Shown: positions 1 through 5,400 of the stretch, one piece after another
How the letters are laid out: each line of letters begins with the position of its first letter
Position numbering within the stretch: the first letter of the stretch is position 1
Assembly: GCA_003525045.1 (NCBI GenBank)
Contig: DQGF01000324.1
Coordinates: 6,372 to 11,771, forward strand
DNA: 5,400 bases
Origin: Pseudomonas sp.
GTDB lineage: Bacteria; Pseudomonadota; Gammaproteobacteria; Pseudomonadales; Pseudomonadaceae
Direction of reading: 5' to 3'
Position numbers and translations under genes: made by a program
The notes under the pieces: model-generated
Database searches by the model: none
The model's input: only the letters and a program-made list of their open reading frames with translations
Told to the model about the DNA's origin: nothing

Positions 1-306
1 TCGGGCGGCGAGCAGCAGATGGTCGCCATCGGCCGGGCGTTGATGACGCGTCCTACTTTGGTACTGCTCGATGAACCTTCCATGGGTTTGGCGCCTATTA
101 TCGTCCAGGAGATTTTCGAGATCGTCGCCCAGCTCAATCGCGACGAGCAGGTGAGCTTCCTGATTGCCGAGCAAAACATTAATGTGGCGCTCAAGTACGC
201 CTCTCATGCCTACGTGCTCGACACCGGGCGGGTCGTGTTGTCCGGTAGCGCCGGGGAACTGCTGGCTCGAGGCGATTTGCACGACTTTTATCTAGGCAAA
301 CACTGA
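1..306 (+). CDS. LivF-type branched-chain amino acid ABC transporter ATP-binding protein, 3' part
   Basis: This is the C-terminal 101 residues of an ABC ATPase that energises import across the inner membrane. The frame is open from base 1. The first residues, SGGEQQM, are the ABC signature (usually LSGGEQQ), so the true start, the Walker A and the Q-loop lie outside the window; the ATG at 19 is internal. Next come the Walker B and D-loop region, LVLLDEPSMGLAP, with the catalytic Glu after LLD, and then an H-loop region in which the usual His is replaced by Gln (AEQN). That AEQN, together with a tail of the type YVLDTGRVVLSG, is characteristic of the LivF subgroup of the branched-chain or hydrophobic amino acid (HAAT) importers. 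The substrate cannot be told from this fragment, and short-chain amide or urea uptake systems share the family. The stop is TGA at 304-306, and the next gene begins 13 bases later, so both probably belong to one operon. Confidence 0.93.
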   Translation, partial: SGGEQQMVAIGRALMTRPTLVLLDEPSMGLAPIIVQEIFEIVAQLNRDEQVSFLIAEQNINVALKYASHAYVLDTGRVVLSGSAGELLARGDLHDFYLGKH

Positions 307-319
307 CCGTGAGAACGCC

Positions 320-1753
320 ATGAATCAAACTCCAAGCGGACAGGCGACCGACGCCATCCGCCACGCCGACATCCTGATCGTCGGCGGCGGCCTCAGCGGC
401 ACGATGCTGGCGGCGCAGTTGTTGCGCCTGCCCGGCAAGCGTCAGCTGCTGGTGATCGAACCCCGCGCCGAACTCGGCCGGGGCGAGGCCTACAGCGCGG
501 TCGAATTGGGCCATACCCTCAACGGCAACGCGGCACGCATGAGCGTCGACCCGGACAACGCCGACGACCTGACCCAATGGCTGACCGAGTACATCGCGGC
601 CGGTGGCTGGCCGGAGTCCGATGAGCAGCATGTGCCGGTCAGCGAATTGTTCCCGCCGCGGGGGATTTTCGGCTTGTACGTGCAACAGCGCCTGGCCGAA
701 GCGCAAACGGTGGGGGCCTTGAACGGTTCGACGGTCGAGCATGTGCGGGCCGAGGTGGTCGACCTGCAAACCCTGGACGATTCGGTGCGGCTGACCTTGA
801 ATGACGGGCAACGCTTGCAGGGGGCGTATGCGGTGCTGGCGACGGGCATGTTCCCCGCCGCGCGCACGCCGCAGACCGAATCCAGCGGTTTGAACGCCGC
901 GGCCCTCGACCCGTGGGATGTCGCTGCCATGCGCCAGCTCGATCCGCAATCGACGGTGCTGATCATCGGCTCGGGCCTGACCATGGTCGATGCCGTGGTG
1001 TCGCTGGAACAGGCCGGGCATCGCGGGCCGATCGAAGTGTTTTCCCGCCATGGGTTGCTGCCGCATGTGCGTCGGCAGCCGCCAGTCTGGGCGGATTTTC
1101 TTGCCGAGGATCACAGCATTCGCACGCCGCGCCAGCTGGTGCGCGAATTGCGTCGGCATTGCCGGGACGCCATTGCCCAGGGCATCGACTGGCAGGCGCC
1201 GCTGGATACGGTACGGGCGCATATCGGCCGGTTGTGGAATCAGGCGACGGACGTGCAGCGCCGGCAGTTTGTGCGGCATGTTCGGCCGTGGTGGGAGAGT
1301 CATCACCATCGTTCGCCGCCGTTGAGTGCGGAGTTGGTGGCGCGGTTGCATGGGGAAGGGCGGTTGCGGATTCAGGCCGCGTCGTTCAAAGGGCTGGCGC
1401 CTTCTTCGGGCGGTGAGGTGAGGATTCGCATCCGCCGCCGTGGTGAAGCTGAAGCTGTTGTCGTCAGTGGTGCGGCGTTGATTAACTCCAGTGGCATCGA
1501 ATATGACTGGCGGCGTGTGGCGCGGCCGTTGCCACAGCAATTGCTGACCCGCGGACTGGTGCGGCCGGGGCCTTTGGCGTTGGGGATTGCGGCGGCGGTT
1601 GATGGTGCGGTGCTGGATGTTGATGGGCAGGTTGCCAGTCGGCTGTTTGCCATGGGGCCGCCGTTGCGGGGTATGTGGTGGGAGAGTACGGCGGTGACTG
1701 ATGTGGCGAGTCAGGCCAAGGCTCTCGCCGCTCGACTGGCTACCAGCGGGTAG
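320..1753 (+). CDS. FAD/NAD(P)-binding flavoprotein (COG4529-like)
   Basis: This 477-residue protein is probably a cytoplasmic flavin-dependent oxidoreductase or monooxygenase-like enzyme; its substrate is unknown. An N-terminal Rossmann fold binds FAD: DILIVGGGLSG at residues 17-27 (GxGxxG), followed by a strand ending in Glu47 (LLVIEP). A second dinucleotide site is LIIGSGLTMVD at 214-224. Between them is the ATG motif of two-dinucleotide flavoproteins (VLATGMFP, 172-179). The C-terminal part has an INSSG segment (388-392) and a closing GPPLRGMWWESTAVTDV block (446-462), typical of the COG4529 FAD/NAD(P)-binding family as I recall it. There is no signal peptide or membrane segment. The ATG at 320 has only a weak purine tract upstream (GTGAGA), and the N-terminal length before the Rossmann fold is normal. 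It lies 13 bases after the LivF-type gene, which suggests a shared operon and possibly modification of the imported compound (inference). The last third uses more G- and T-ending codons than the first part. Confidence 0.9.
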   Translation: MNQTPSGQATDAIRHADILIVGGGLSGTMLAAQLLRLPGKRQLLVIEPRAELGRGEAYSAVELGHTLNGNAARMSVDPDNADDLTQWLTEYIAAGGWPESDEQHVPVSELFPPRGIFGLYVQQRLAEAQTVGALNGSTVEHVRAEVVDLQTLDDSVRLTLNDGQRLQGAYAVLATGMFPAARTPQTESSGLNAAALDPWDVAAMRQLDPQSTVLIIGSGLTMVDAVVSLEQAGHRGPIEVFSRHGLLPHVRRQPPVWADFLAEDHSIRTPRQLVRELRRHCRDAIAQGIDWQAPLDTVRAHIGRLWNQATDVQRRQFVRHVRPWWESHHHRSPPLSAELVARLHGEGRLRIQAASFKGLAPSSGGEVRIRIRRRGEAEAVVVSGAALINSSGIEYDWRRVARPLPQQLLTRGLVRPGPLALGIAAAVDGAVLDVDGQVASRLFAMGPPLRGMWWESTAVTDVASQAKALAARLATSG

Positions 1754-1785
1754 CGGGCCCGTTTTTTGGGCATGACGCCGATCGA

Positions 1786-1878
1786 CTGTAGGAGCTGAGC
1801 TTGCTCGCGAAAGCGGACTGACATTCAACATTGATGTCGGCTGGACTGGCCTCTTCGCGGGCAAGCCCGCTCCTACAG
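1786..1878. repeat. Inverted pair of Pseudomonas REP elements (REPIN-like)
   Basis: Two REP copies face each other. The outer arms CTGTAGGAGC (1786-1795) and GCTCCTACAG (1869-1878) are perfect inverted repeats. The inner arms GCTTGCTCGCGAA (1799-1811) and TTCGCGGGCAAGC (1854-1866) match with one mismatch. About 40 bases separate the copies, including a smaller imperfect palindrome at 1820-1838 (GACAT...ATGTC). The consensus is that of REP sequences scattered through Pseudomonas genomes between genes and mobilised in trans by RAYT transposases (established knowledge). It lies between convergent genes, the usual place for such elements, and may also act as an mRNA 3' end stabiliser. No RAYT gene is visible here. 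Confidence 0.9.
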
Positions 1879-1894
1879 GGTTTTTCGTCAGTCC

Positions 1895-1933
1895 AAAAAA
1901 ATGCCCCGGATCGTGAGATCCGGGGCATTTTTT
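1895..1933. terminator. Bidirectional rho-independent terminator
   Basis: A perfect 12-bp stem, ATGCCCCGGATC (1901-1912) against GATCCGGGGCAT (1917-1928), closes a GTGA loop. It is flanked by an A run (1895-1901) on the left and a T run (1928-1933) on the right, so it works in either direction. On the minus strand it begins 14 bases after the helicase stop codon. On the plus strand it ends the LivF-type/flavoprotein operon after the REP pair. Confidence 0.95.
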
Positions 1934-1947
1934 ATTGCAGCGATATA

Positions 1948-3822
1948 TCAGCGATTGCGGGTCAGCAACGCTGGCTTCTCACCACGCGGACGGCCTGGCA
2001 GTTGATCAAGCTGCTCAGGGGTCGGGAACCGATCGGTTTTCGACTCCTTGTGAATGATCTTCGGTGCCGGGCCGCGTGGGTTTTGCACGACCGGTTCCGA
2101 ACTCGGCTGGTCGTCACTGCGGGCCGGACGGCGGTTGCGGGATTCTTCGCGACGGGCCTGGCCGTCACGTGGAGCACCGTTGCGCGGGCCGCTGCGCTTG
2201 GCCGGCGGCGTGCCGGTGGTGGCGCCATCGCTGCTGCGCGGACCGCTTTGGCGACCCTGAGGCTTGCCAGGGCGCGGGGCACCAGCGCCAGCTGCCGCAC
2301 CCGGTGCCGGAGCACCCGGACGGCGACCACGGCCCTGAGCAGGCTTGGCCTGTGGTATGTAGTCGACGCGGTTACCGAAGTTATCGATATCGTCATCCAG
2401 GAATTCGTCCGGGGCACGATCAGCGGCAGCGCGTGGCGCCGGACGCTGTTGCTCGCGAGCCGGAGTGCCTTCGCGGGGCTTGTGTTCGCGGGCCGGACGC
2501 TCGCCACGGCCAGTGGCTGCAGGTTTTTCCTTGCCGCCCTTGTCCTTGCCTTTGTCTTTACGACCGCCGCCACCACCGCTGCCGTTCGGGCCGTCGCCAC
2601 GCGGGCCACGTGGATTGCGCGGGTTACGCACATCCGGACGCTCGCGCACTTCAGGTTTCTCTGCTTCCACAGCGCTGGAATCGAAGCCCATCAGGTCGCC
2701 GTCGGCGATTTTCTGTTTGGTCATGCGCTCGATGCTTTTCAGCAGCTTTTCTTCGTCCGGGGCCACCAGCGAGATCGCCTCGCCCGAACGACCGGCACGG
2801 CCAGTACGGCCGATACGGTGAACGTAATCTTCGTCGACGTTCGGCAGCTCGAAGTTGACCACGTGCGGCAACTGGTCGATGTCCAGGCCGCGAGCGGCGA
2901 TGTCGGTCGCGACCAGGATGCGCACTTCGCCGGCCTTGAAGTCGGCCAGGGCTTTGGTGCGCGCGTTCTGGCTCTTGTTACCGTGGATGGCGACGGCGGT
3001 CAGGCCGTGTTTGTCCAGGTATTCGGCCAGGCGGTTAGCGCCGTGCTTGGTGCGAGTGAACACCAGCACCTGTTCCCAGGCGCCAGCGGTGATCAGGTGC
3101 GCCAGCAGCGAACGCTTGTGGTTGGCAGGCAGGCGGAACACGCGCTGTTCGATACGCTCGACCGTGGTGTTCGGCGGCGTGACTTCGATGCGTTCCGGGT
3201 TATGCAGCAGCTTGCCGGCGAGGTCGGTGATGTCTTTGGAGAAGGTCGCCGAGAACAGCAGGTTCTGACGTTTGCTCGGCAGACGGGCCAGGACCTTTTT
3301 CACGTCATGGACAAAGCCCATGTCGAGCATGCGGTCGGCTTCGTCCAGCACGAGAATTTCCACGTGGGACAGGTCGACGCTGCCTTGGCCGGCGAGGTCG
3401 AGCAGACGGCCGGGGCAGGCCACCAGCACGTCGACACCGCGGGACATGGCCTGAACCTGCGGGTTCATGCCGACGCCACCGAAGATGCAGGCGCTGACAA
3501 ACTTCAGGTCACGGGCATAGACCTTGAAGCTTTCATGTACTTGAGCCGCCAGTTCGCGAGTAGGGGTCAGGACCAGTACGCGCGGTTGACGCGGGCCATG
3601 ACGCTGGGACTTGTCCGGATGACCGTTGGGGAACAACCGCTCCAGGATCGGAAGGGCGAAGCCGCCGGTCTTACCAGTACCAGTCTGTGCCGCAACCATC
3701 AGGTCGCGACCTTGCAACACGGCGGGAATGGCCCGCTGTTGCACCGGAGTAGGCTCGGTATAGCCCGCTGCCTCGATGGCGCGGACTAAAGCCTCGGAGA
3801 GACCGAGGGAAGCAAAGGACAT
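1948..3822 (-). CDS. rhlE: RhlE-type DEAD-box ATP-dependent RNA helicase with long basic C-terminal extension
   Basis: This 624-residue cytoplasmic enzyme uses ATP to unwind or remodel short RNA duplexes, acting in mRNA turnover, ribosome assembly and cold adaptation. All core motifs are visible: Q motif (Phe3 and PTPVQQ, 24-29), motif I AQTGTGKT (45-52), Ia PTREL (87-91), GG (115-116), CPGR (136-139, usually TPGR), DEAD (160-163), SAT (191-193), LVFTRTK (253-259), [11 protein letters not shown] (305-315) and [11 protein letters not shown] (335-345). After about residue 380 comes a 240-residue low-complexity tail rich in Arg, Gly, Pro and Lys. It is interrupted by an acidic-aromatic segment near 471-490 and a compact end segment (587-624). 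Length and tail resemble Pseudomonas RhlE2 rather than the shorter RhlE1 (inference). The ATG at 3822 is chosen because AGGA lies 6 bases upstream and the Q motif starts at residue 3. An in-frame ATG at 4074 would add 84 residues unlike the family and overlap the previous gene. It is probably transcribed from its own promoter near 4035. Confidence 0.96.
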   Translation of the reverse strand: MSFASLGLSEALVRAIEAAGYTEPTPVQQRAIPAVLQGRDLMVAAQTGTGKTGGFALPILERLFPNGHPDKSQRHGPRQPRVLVLTPTRELAAQVHESFKVYARDLKFVSACIFGGVGMNPQVQAMSRGVDVLVACPGRLLDLAGQGSVDLSHVEILVLDEADRMLDMGFVHDVKKVLARLPSKRQNLLFSATFSKDITDLAGKLLHNPERIEVTPPNTTVERIEQRVFRLPANHKRSLLAHLITAGAWEQVLVFTRTKHGANRLAEYLDKHGLTAVAIHGNKSQNARTKALADFKAGEVRILVATDIAARGLDIDQLPHVVNFELPNVDEDYVHRIGRTGRAGRSGEAISLVAPDEEKLLKSIERMTKQKIADGDLMGFDSSAVEAEKPEVRERPDVRNPRNPRGPRGDGPNGSGGGGGRKDKGKDKGGKEKPAATGRGERPAREHKPREGTPAREQQRPAPRAAADRAPDEFLDDDIDNFGNRVDYIPQAKPAQGRGRRPGAPAPGAAAGAGAPRPGKPQGRQSGPRSSDGATTGTPPAKRSGPRNGAPRDGQARREESRNRRPARSDDQPSSEPVVQNPRGPAPKIIHKESKTDRFPTPEQLDQLPGRPRGEKPALLTRNR

Positions 3823-4024
3823 GAGTAATCCTGTTTTAGTTAGGGCTTGGCCCAATGGGAGTCTTGCCTGGCGCGAATGGCGTTTAAGAGGAACGCAATC
3901 CCGTCCGGTCCTGCTGGGCCTCGAAGGCTCATCTGGAGCGCTCGCGCGGGCTGTTAAGCTGCGCTGTAGCGGGGTCGAGATGCCTTGAACGAGTCCGAGC
4001 GTCCGGGCGTGAGCCTGGCGGGAA
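3823..4024 (-). promoter_or_regulatory. Putative long 5' leader of the helicase mRNA
   Basis: If transcription starts about 7 bases after the -10 element at 4031-4036, the helicase message has a leader of roughly 200 nt. It contains short stems, for example GCGTT/AACGC at 3880-3896 with the pyrimidine-rich loop CCTCTTA, and GGGC/GCCC at 3843-3853. It also contains a 30-codon frame from ATG 3932 to TAA 3840 that ends 17 nt before the helicase start. Long regulatory leaders are known for cold-shock and DEAD-box helicase genes in other bacteria. Here the leader and any regulatory role are inferred, not shown. I recognise no known riboswitch. Confidence 0.4.
3829..3832 (-). promoter_or_regulatory. 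Ribosome binding site of the helicase gene
   Basis: On the minus strand AGGA stands 6 bases before the ATG at 3822. This supports that start over the in-frame ATG at 4074. A small stem (GGGC 3853-3850 with GCCC 3846-3843, 3-base loop) lies just upstream and could affect access to the site, though it is too short to be sure of. Confidence 0.75.
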
Positions 4025-4030
4025 GGCCGG

Positions 4031-4039
4031 AGTATAACA
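4031..4039 (-). promoter_or_regulatory. Extended -10 promoter element for the helicase gene
   Basis: Read on the minus strand, TGTTATACT combines a TATACT hexamer (4036-4031) with an upstream TGn extension, as in sigma-70 extended -10 promoters. No good TTGACA-like -35 box lies 16-19 bases further up, which such promoters can tolerate. It begins 7 bases downstream of the stop codon of the solute-binding protein gene, so the helicase can be expressed independently of its upstream neighbours. Confidence 0.55.
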
Positions 4040-4045
4040 GAGCAA

Positions 4046-4861
4046 TCACTGCGCGCCGCTTTCCTGCTGCTCAACGGTTTTTTTGCTCACGACCGCGGCC
4101 CTTGTGGCCTTGGCGCCAGTAGCCGGGTCGTCACCATAACGGGCGCTCAATTCAGTGTACGCGTGCTCGCGCTTGAAGCGTTTGAGCTCGGCGCTGAAGC
4201 GCTGTACCAGCAAGTCCATGCCCGCGTTGCGACGCACCGCCAGGAACTGGCTTTGCTGGCTGATGACGACCGGGTTTTCGGTGATCTTGTCGCGAATGTT
4301 CAACTCGTCGAGCAAATGCTGGCCGACCCGGCGGTCGGTGATCAGCAGATCGATCCGCCCGCGCACCAATTTGCCGAAGTTGGCTTCATGACTCGGTGCC
4401 GGCTCCCGGGTGAATAGCGACGATTCGCGAAAATCCTTGCTGTACAAATAACCCGGCGAGGTGCCGATGGTCAGGCCGCGCAATTCTTCCAGTGTAAGAA
4501 ACGGATGGGGCCGCTCGTTGGCATAGAACATCACAAACTCGACTTCCGAGAGCGGTTCGCTGGGGTAGAGGAGGGTAGCGTCGCGTTCATCGCTGTGAAA
4601 GATATCCAGCGCGCCGTCCGCCAGACCTTGCTCGAGCATCGACAGGCAGCGTTTCCACGGCAGGAACTGCCAGTCGACTTCTATCCCCAGGCGCTTGAAG
4701 ACAATCGCCGTGGTTTCGTAGTCCAGGCCAAGGGCTTTTCCGTTTTCCTCATATACATAAGGCGCCCAGGGCTCGGTGACAATGCGCAGTTTCTCGCCCC
4801 GAGCGGTAAAGCTCAGGCAAGTAAAAAGGATAACTGTCAGCAACTGGGCGATAACGGGCAT
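4046..4861 (-). CDS. Periplasmic solute-binding protein, SBP_bac_3 family
   Basis: This 271-residue protein is probably exported to the periplasm to bind a small polar solute, as amino acid ABC transporter receptors do. Residues 1-22 form a hydrophobic signal peptide ([14 protein letters not shown]), with likely cleavage after Ala-Arg-Gly before [10 protein letters not shown]. The mature start, [20 protein letters not shown] (26-45), is the classic family opening. It is followed by [38 protein letters not shown] (68-86), an SDER segment (90-93), [14 protein letters not shown] (127-140) and the second-lobe [11 protein letters not shown] block (168-178). After about residue 243 a polar tail of some 28 residues extends beyond the fold. 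An in-frame TAA at 4871-4873, four codons before the ATG, rules out an upstream start. The SD is weak (AGG close to the ATG), and the signal peptide lacks the usual N-terminal basic residue. No permease or ATPase adjoins it, so the ligand and transporter partner are unknown; many orphan members in Pseudomonas have no assigned role. Confidence 0.88.
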   Translation of the reverse strand: MPVIAQLLTVILFTCLSFTARGEKLRIVTEPWAPYVYEENGKALGLDYETTAIVFKRLGIEVDWQFLPWKRCLSMLEQGLADGALDIFHSDERDATLLYPSEPLSEVEFVMFYANERPHPFLTLEELRGLTIGTSPGYLYSKDFRESSLFTREPAPSHEANFGKLVRGRIDLLITDRRVGQHLLDELNIRDKITENPVVISQQSQFLAVRRNAGMDLLVQRFSAELKRFKREHAYTELSARYGDDPATGAKATRAAVVSKKTVEQQESGAQ

Positions 4862-4878
4862 GGCCTGAGGTTAGTACT

Positions 4879-4929
4879 CTCAAGGCGTAATGAGAAGCTC
4901 TGGCATGTATGTTTAACGCCGTCCTTGAG
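4879..4929 (-). other. Imperfect inverted repeat between the unknown gene and the solute-binding gene
   Basis: The arms CTCAAGGCGT (4879-4888) and ACGCCGTCCTTGAG (4916-4929) are complementary over 10 bp, with a small bulge in the longer arm, and flank a 27-base loop. There is no T run after it, so it is not a standard terminator. It could be an mRNA structure near the solute-binding gene's start or an operator. I find no convincing -10/-35 pair in this 86-base gap. Confidence 0.35.
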
Positions 4930-4947
4930 GGAATTGTGCGCAAGACC

Positions 4948-5400
4948 TCATTTGCAGGACGAATTGAGCAAGTGGTCGTGGATGGCTTTGCATCGACTGC
5001 CCAGAATCAGCCGTACCAGTTCTCTGTCGAACCAGCGTTCGAGCAAGTGCTGGGTGACCGGCTTGCCAAGGCGTTCTTCCTGGTTCTGCAGCGCCTTGTC
5101 CCACCACACTGGCCCACAGGCCATGTCGAACTCGTTGGGGTGTTCATAGCAGCCGTAGAGAATTTCGCGAATGAACTGACGCAGATGCCTGGGCAAGGCC
5201 AGCGTGATGAGCTTATAGAGCAATCGCTGGGTACGCGGCGGCCGTGGCAGGTGCATCGTCACGCGGCGAGTGTCATTCATTGCCGCTTGACCGGTCGGGT
5301 TCTGGGCGTGTTTGACGACCCAGGCTTTAACCTTGGCCCTGAACAGTTGCTTGCGGCTCCAGTAGTGATGAATCAGGTCCGGACACTTTCTGACCTTCAT
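4948..5400 (-). CDS. Hypothetical protein, possibly 5'-truncated
   Basis: I do not recognise this protein. The frame gives 150 residues with normal Pseudomonas codon use (many CTG, GCC, AAC and CGC codons), which supports a real gene. The first ATG is the last codon of the window, so the true start may lie outside; an internal ATG at 5280 (MNDTRRVTMH) is another candidate. The product is basic, without a signal peptide or membrane span, and looks largely helical. It is rich in His and Trp (Trp14, 27, 99, 100, 123) and has five Cys (6, 84, 95, 137, 149) without an obvious metal-binding spacing. The most distinctive part is FIREILYGCYEHPNEFDMAC (76-95), followed by GPVWWDKAL and a segment LLERWFDRELVRLILG (119-134). 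It lies upstream of, and in the same direction as, the solute-binding gene, 86 bases away; co-transcription is possible but not shown. Confidence 0.65.
   Translation of the reverse strand: MKVRKCPDLIHHYWSRKQLFRAKVKAWVVKHAQNPTGQAAMNDTRRVTMHLPRPPRTQRLLYKLITLALPRHLRQFIREILYGCYEHPNEFDMACGPVWWDKALQNQEERLGKPVTQHLLERWFDRELVRLILGSRCKAIHDHLLNSSCK

Noticed and set aside
1820..1838. Palindrome GACAT...ATGTC as an operator
   Set aside because: It lies in the spacer between the two REP arms and is best explained as part of that doublet's structure; no promoter is nearby.
191..1864. 557-codon minus-strand reading frame across the flavoprotein gene
   Set aside because: It is antisense to a well-supported flavoprotein, its translation is Arg/His/Pro/Gln-rich with no family motifs, and long antisense frames are expected in GC-rich coding DNA.
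1831..3789. 652-codon plus-strand reading frame across the helicase gene
   Set aside because: It runs opposite to a DEAD-box helicase with every motif intact, begins inside the REP repeat, crosses the terminator, and has no recognisable domain.
3823..4074. 84-residue N-terminal extension of the helicase from ATG 4074
   Set aside because: It would overlap the solute-binding gene and include the putative promoter, lacks an SD, and precedes a Q motif that already sits at residue 3 of the shorter protein.
4799..4861. Lipoprotein signal (LFTC) in the solute-binding protein
   Set aside because: Phe before Thr-Cys fits the lipobox poorly, and the residues after it (LSFTARG) continue as a normal signal peptide with a plausible cleavage site after Gly22.
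4749..4943. 64-codon minus-strand frame overlapping the start of the solute-binding gene
   Set aside because: It is out of frame with the solute-binding protein, has no SD and no recognisable features, and covers that gene's signal peptide region.
4505..5149. 214-codon plus-strand reading frame
   Set aside because: It is antisense to both the solute-binding gene and the unknown gene and spans their gap; its translation shows no family features.

Overview
The window reads as ordinary chromosomal DNA of a Pseudomonas, most likely of the P. fluorescens group. Three things suggest this: high GC with strongly GC-biased third codon positions, an inverted pair of typical Pseudomonas REP sequences (TGTAGGAGC...GCTTGCTCGCGAA), and a DEAD-box helicase with the long basic C-terminal tail seen in pseudomonad RhlE2-type proteins. 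The species call is inference; no marker gene is present.

Left part (1-1753, plus strand): the 3' end of a LivF-type ABC transporter ATPase, cut by the window edge, is followed after 13 bases by a complete 477-residue FAD/NAD(P)-binding protein. The two look like the end of one operon, which would include the unseen upstream transporter genes.

Middle (1754-1947): a compact convergent intergenic region. It holds a REP doublet (REPIN-like) and a near-perfect bidirectional rho-independent terminator that serves the plus-strand operon and the minus-strand helicase gene.

Right part (1948-5400, minus strand): three co-directional genes. In transcription order they are a 150-residue protein of unknown function (4948-5400, possibly cut by the window edge), a 271-residue periplasmic solute-binding protein of the SBP_bac_3 family (4046-4861), and a 624-residue RhlE-type DEAD-box RNA helicase (1948-3822). 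The helicase appears to have its own extended -10 promoter beside the stop codon of the solute-binding gene. This would give a leader of roughly 200 nt, in which a 30-codon reading frame ends 17 nt before the helicase start.

I see no CRISPR array, toxin-antitoxin pair, prophage, insertion sequence, tRNA or rRNA. I do not see a clearly new biological system. The points most worth a second look are the helicase leader, the conserved-looking segments inside its disordered tail, the unknown 150-residue protein, and the flavoprotein tied to a LivF-type transporter.
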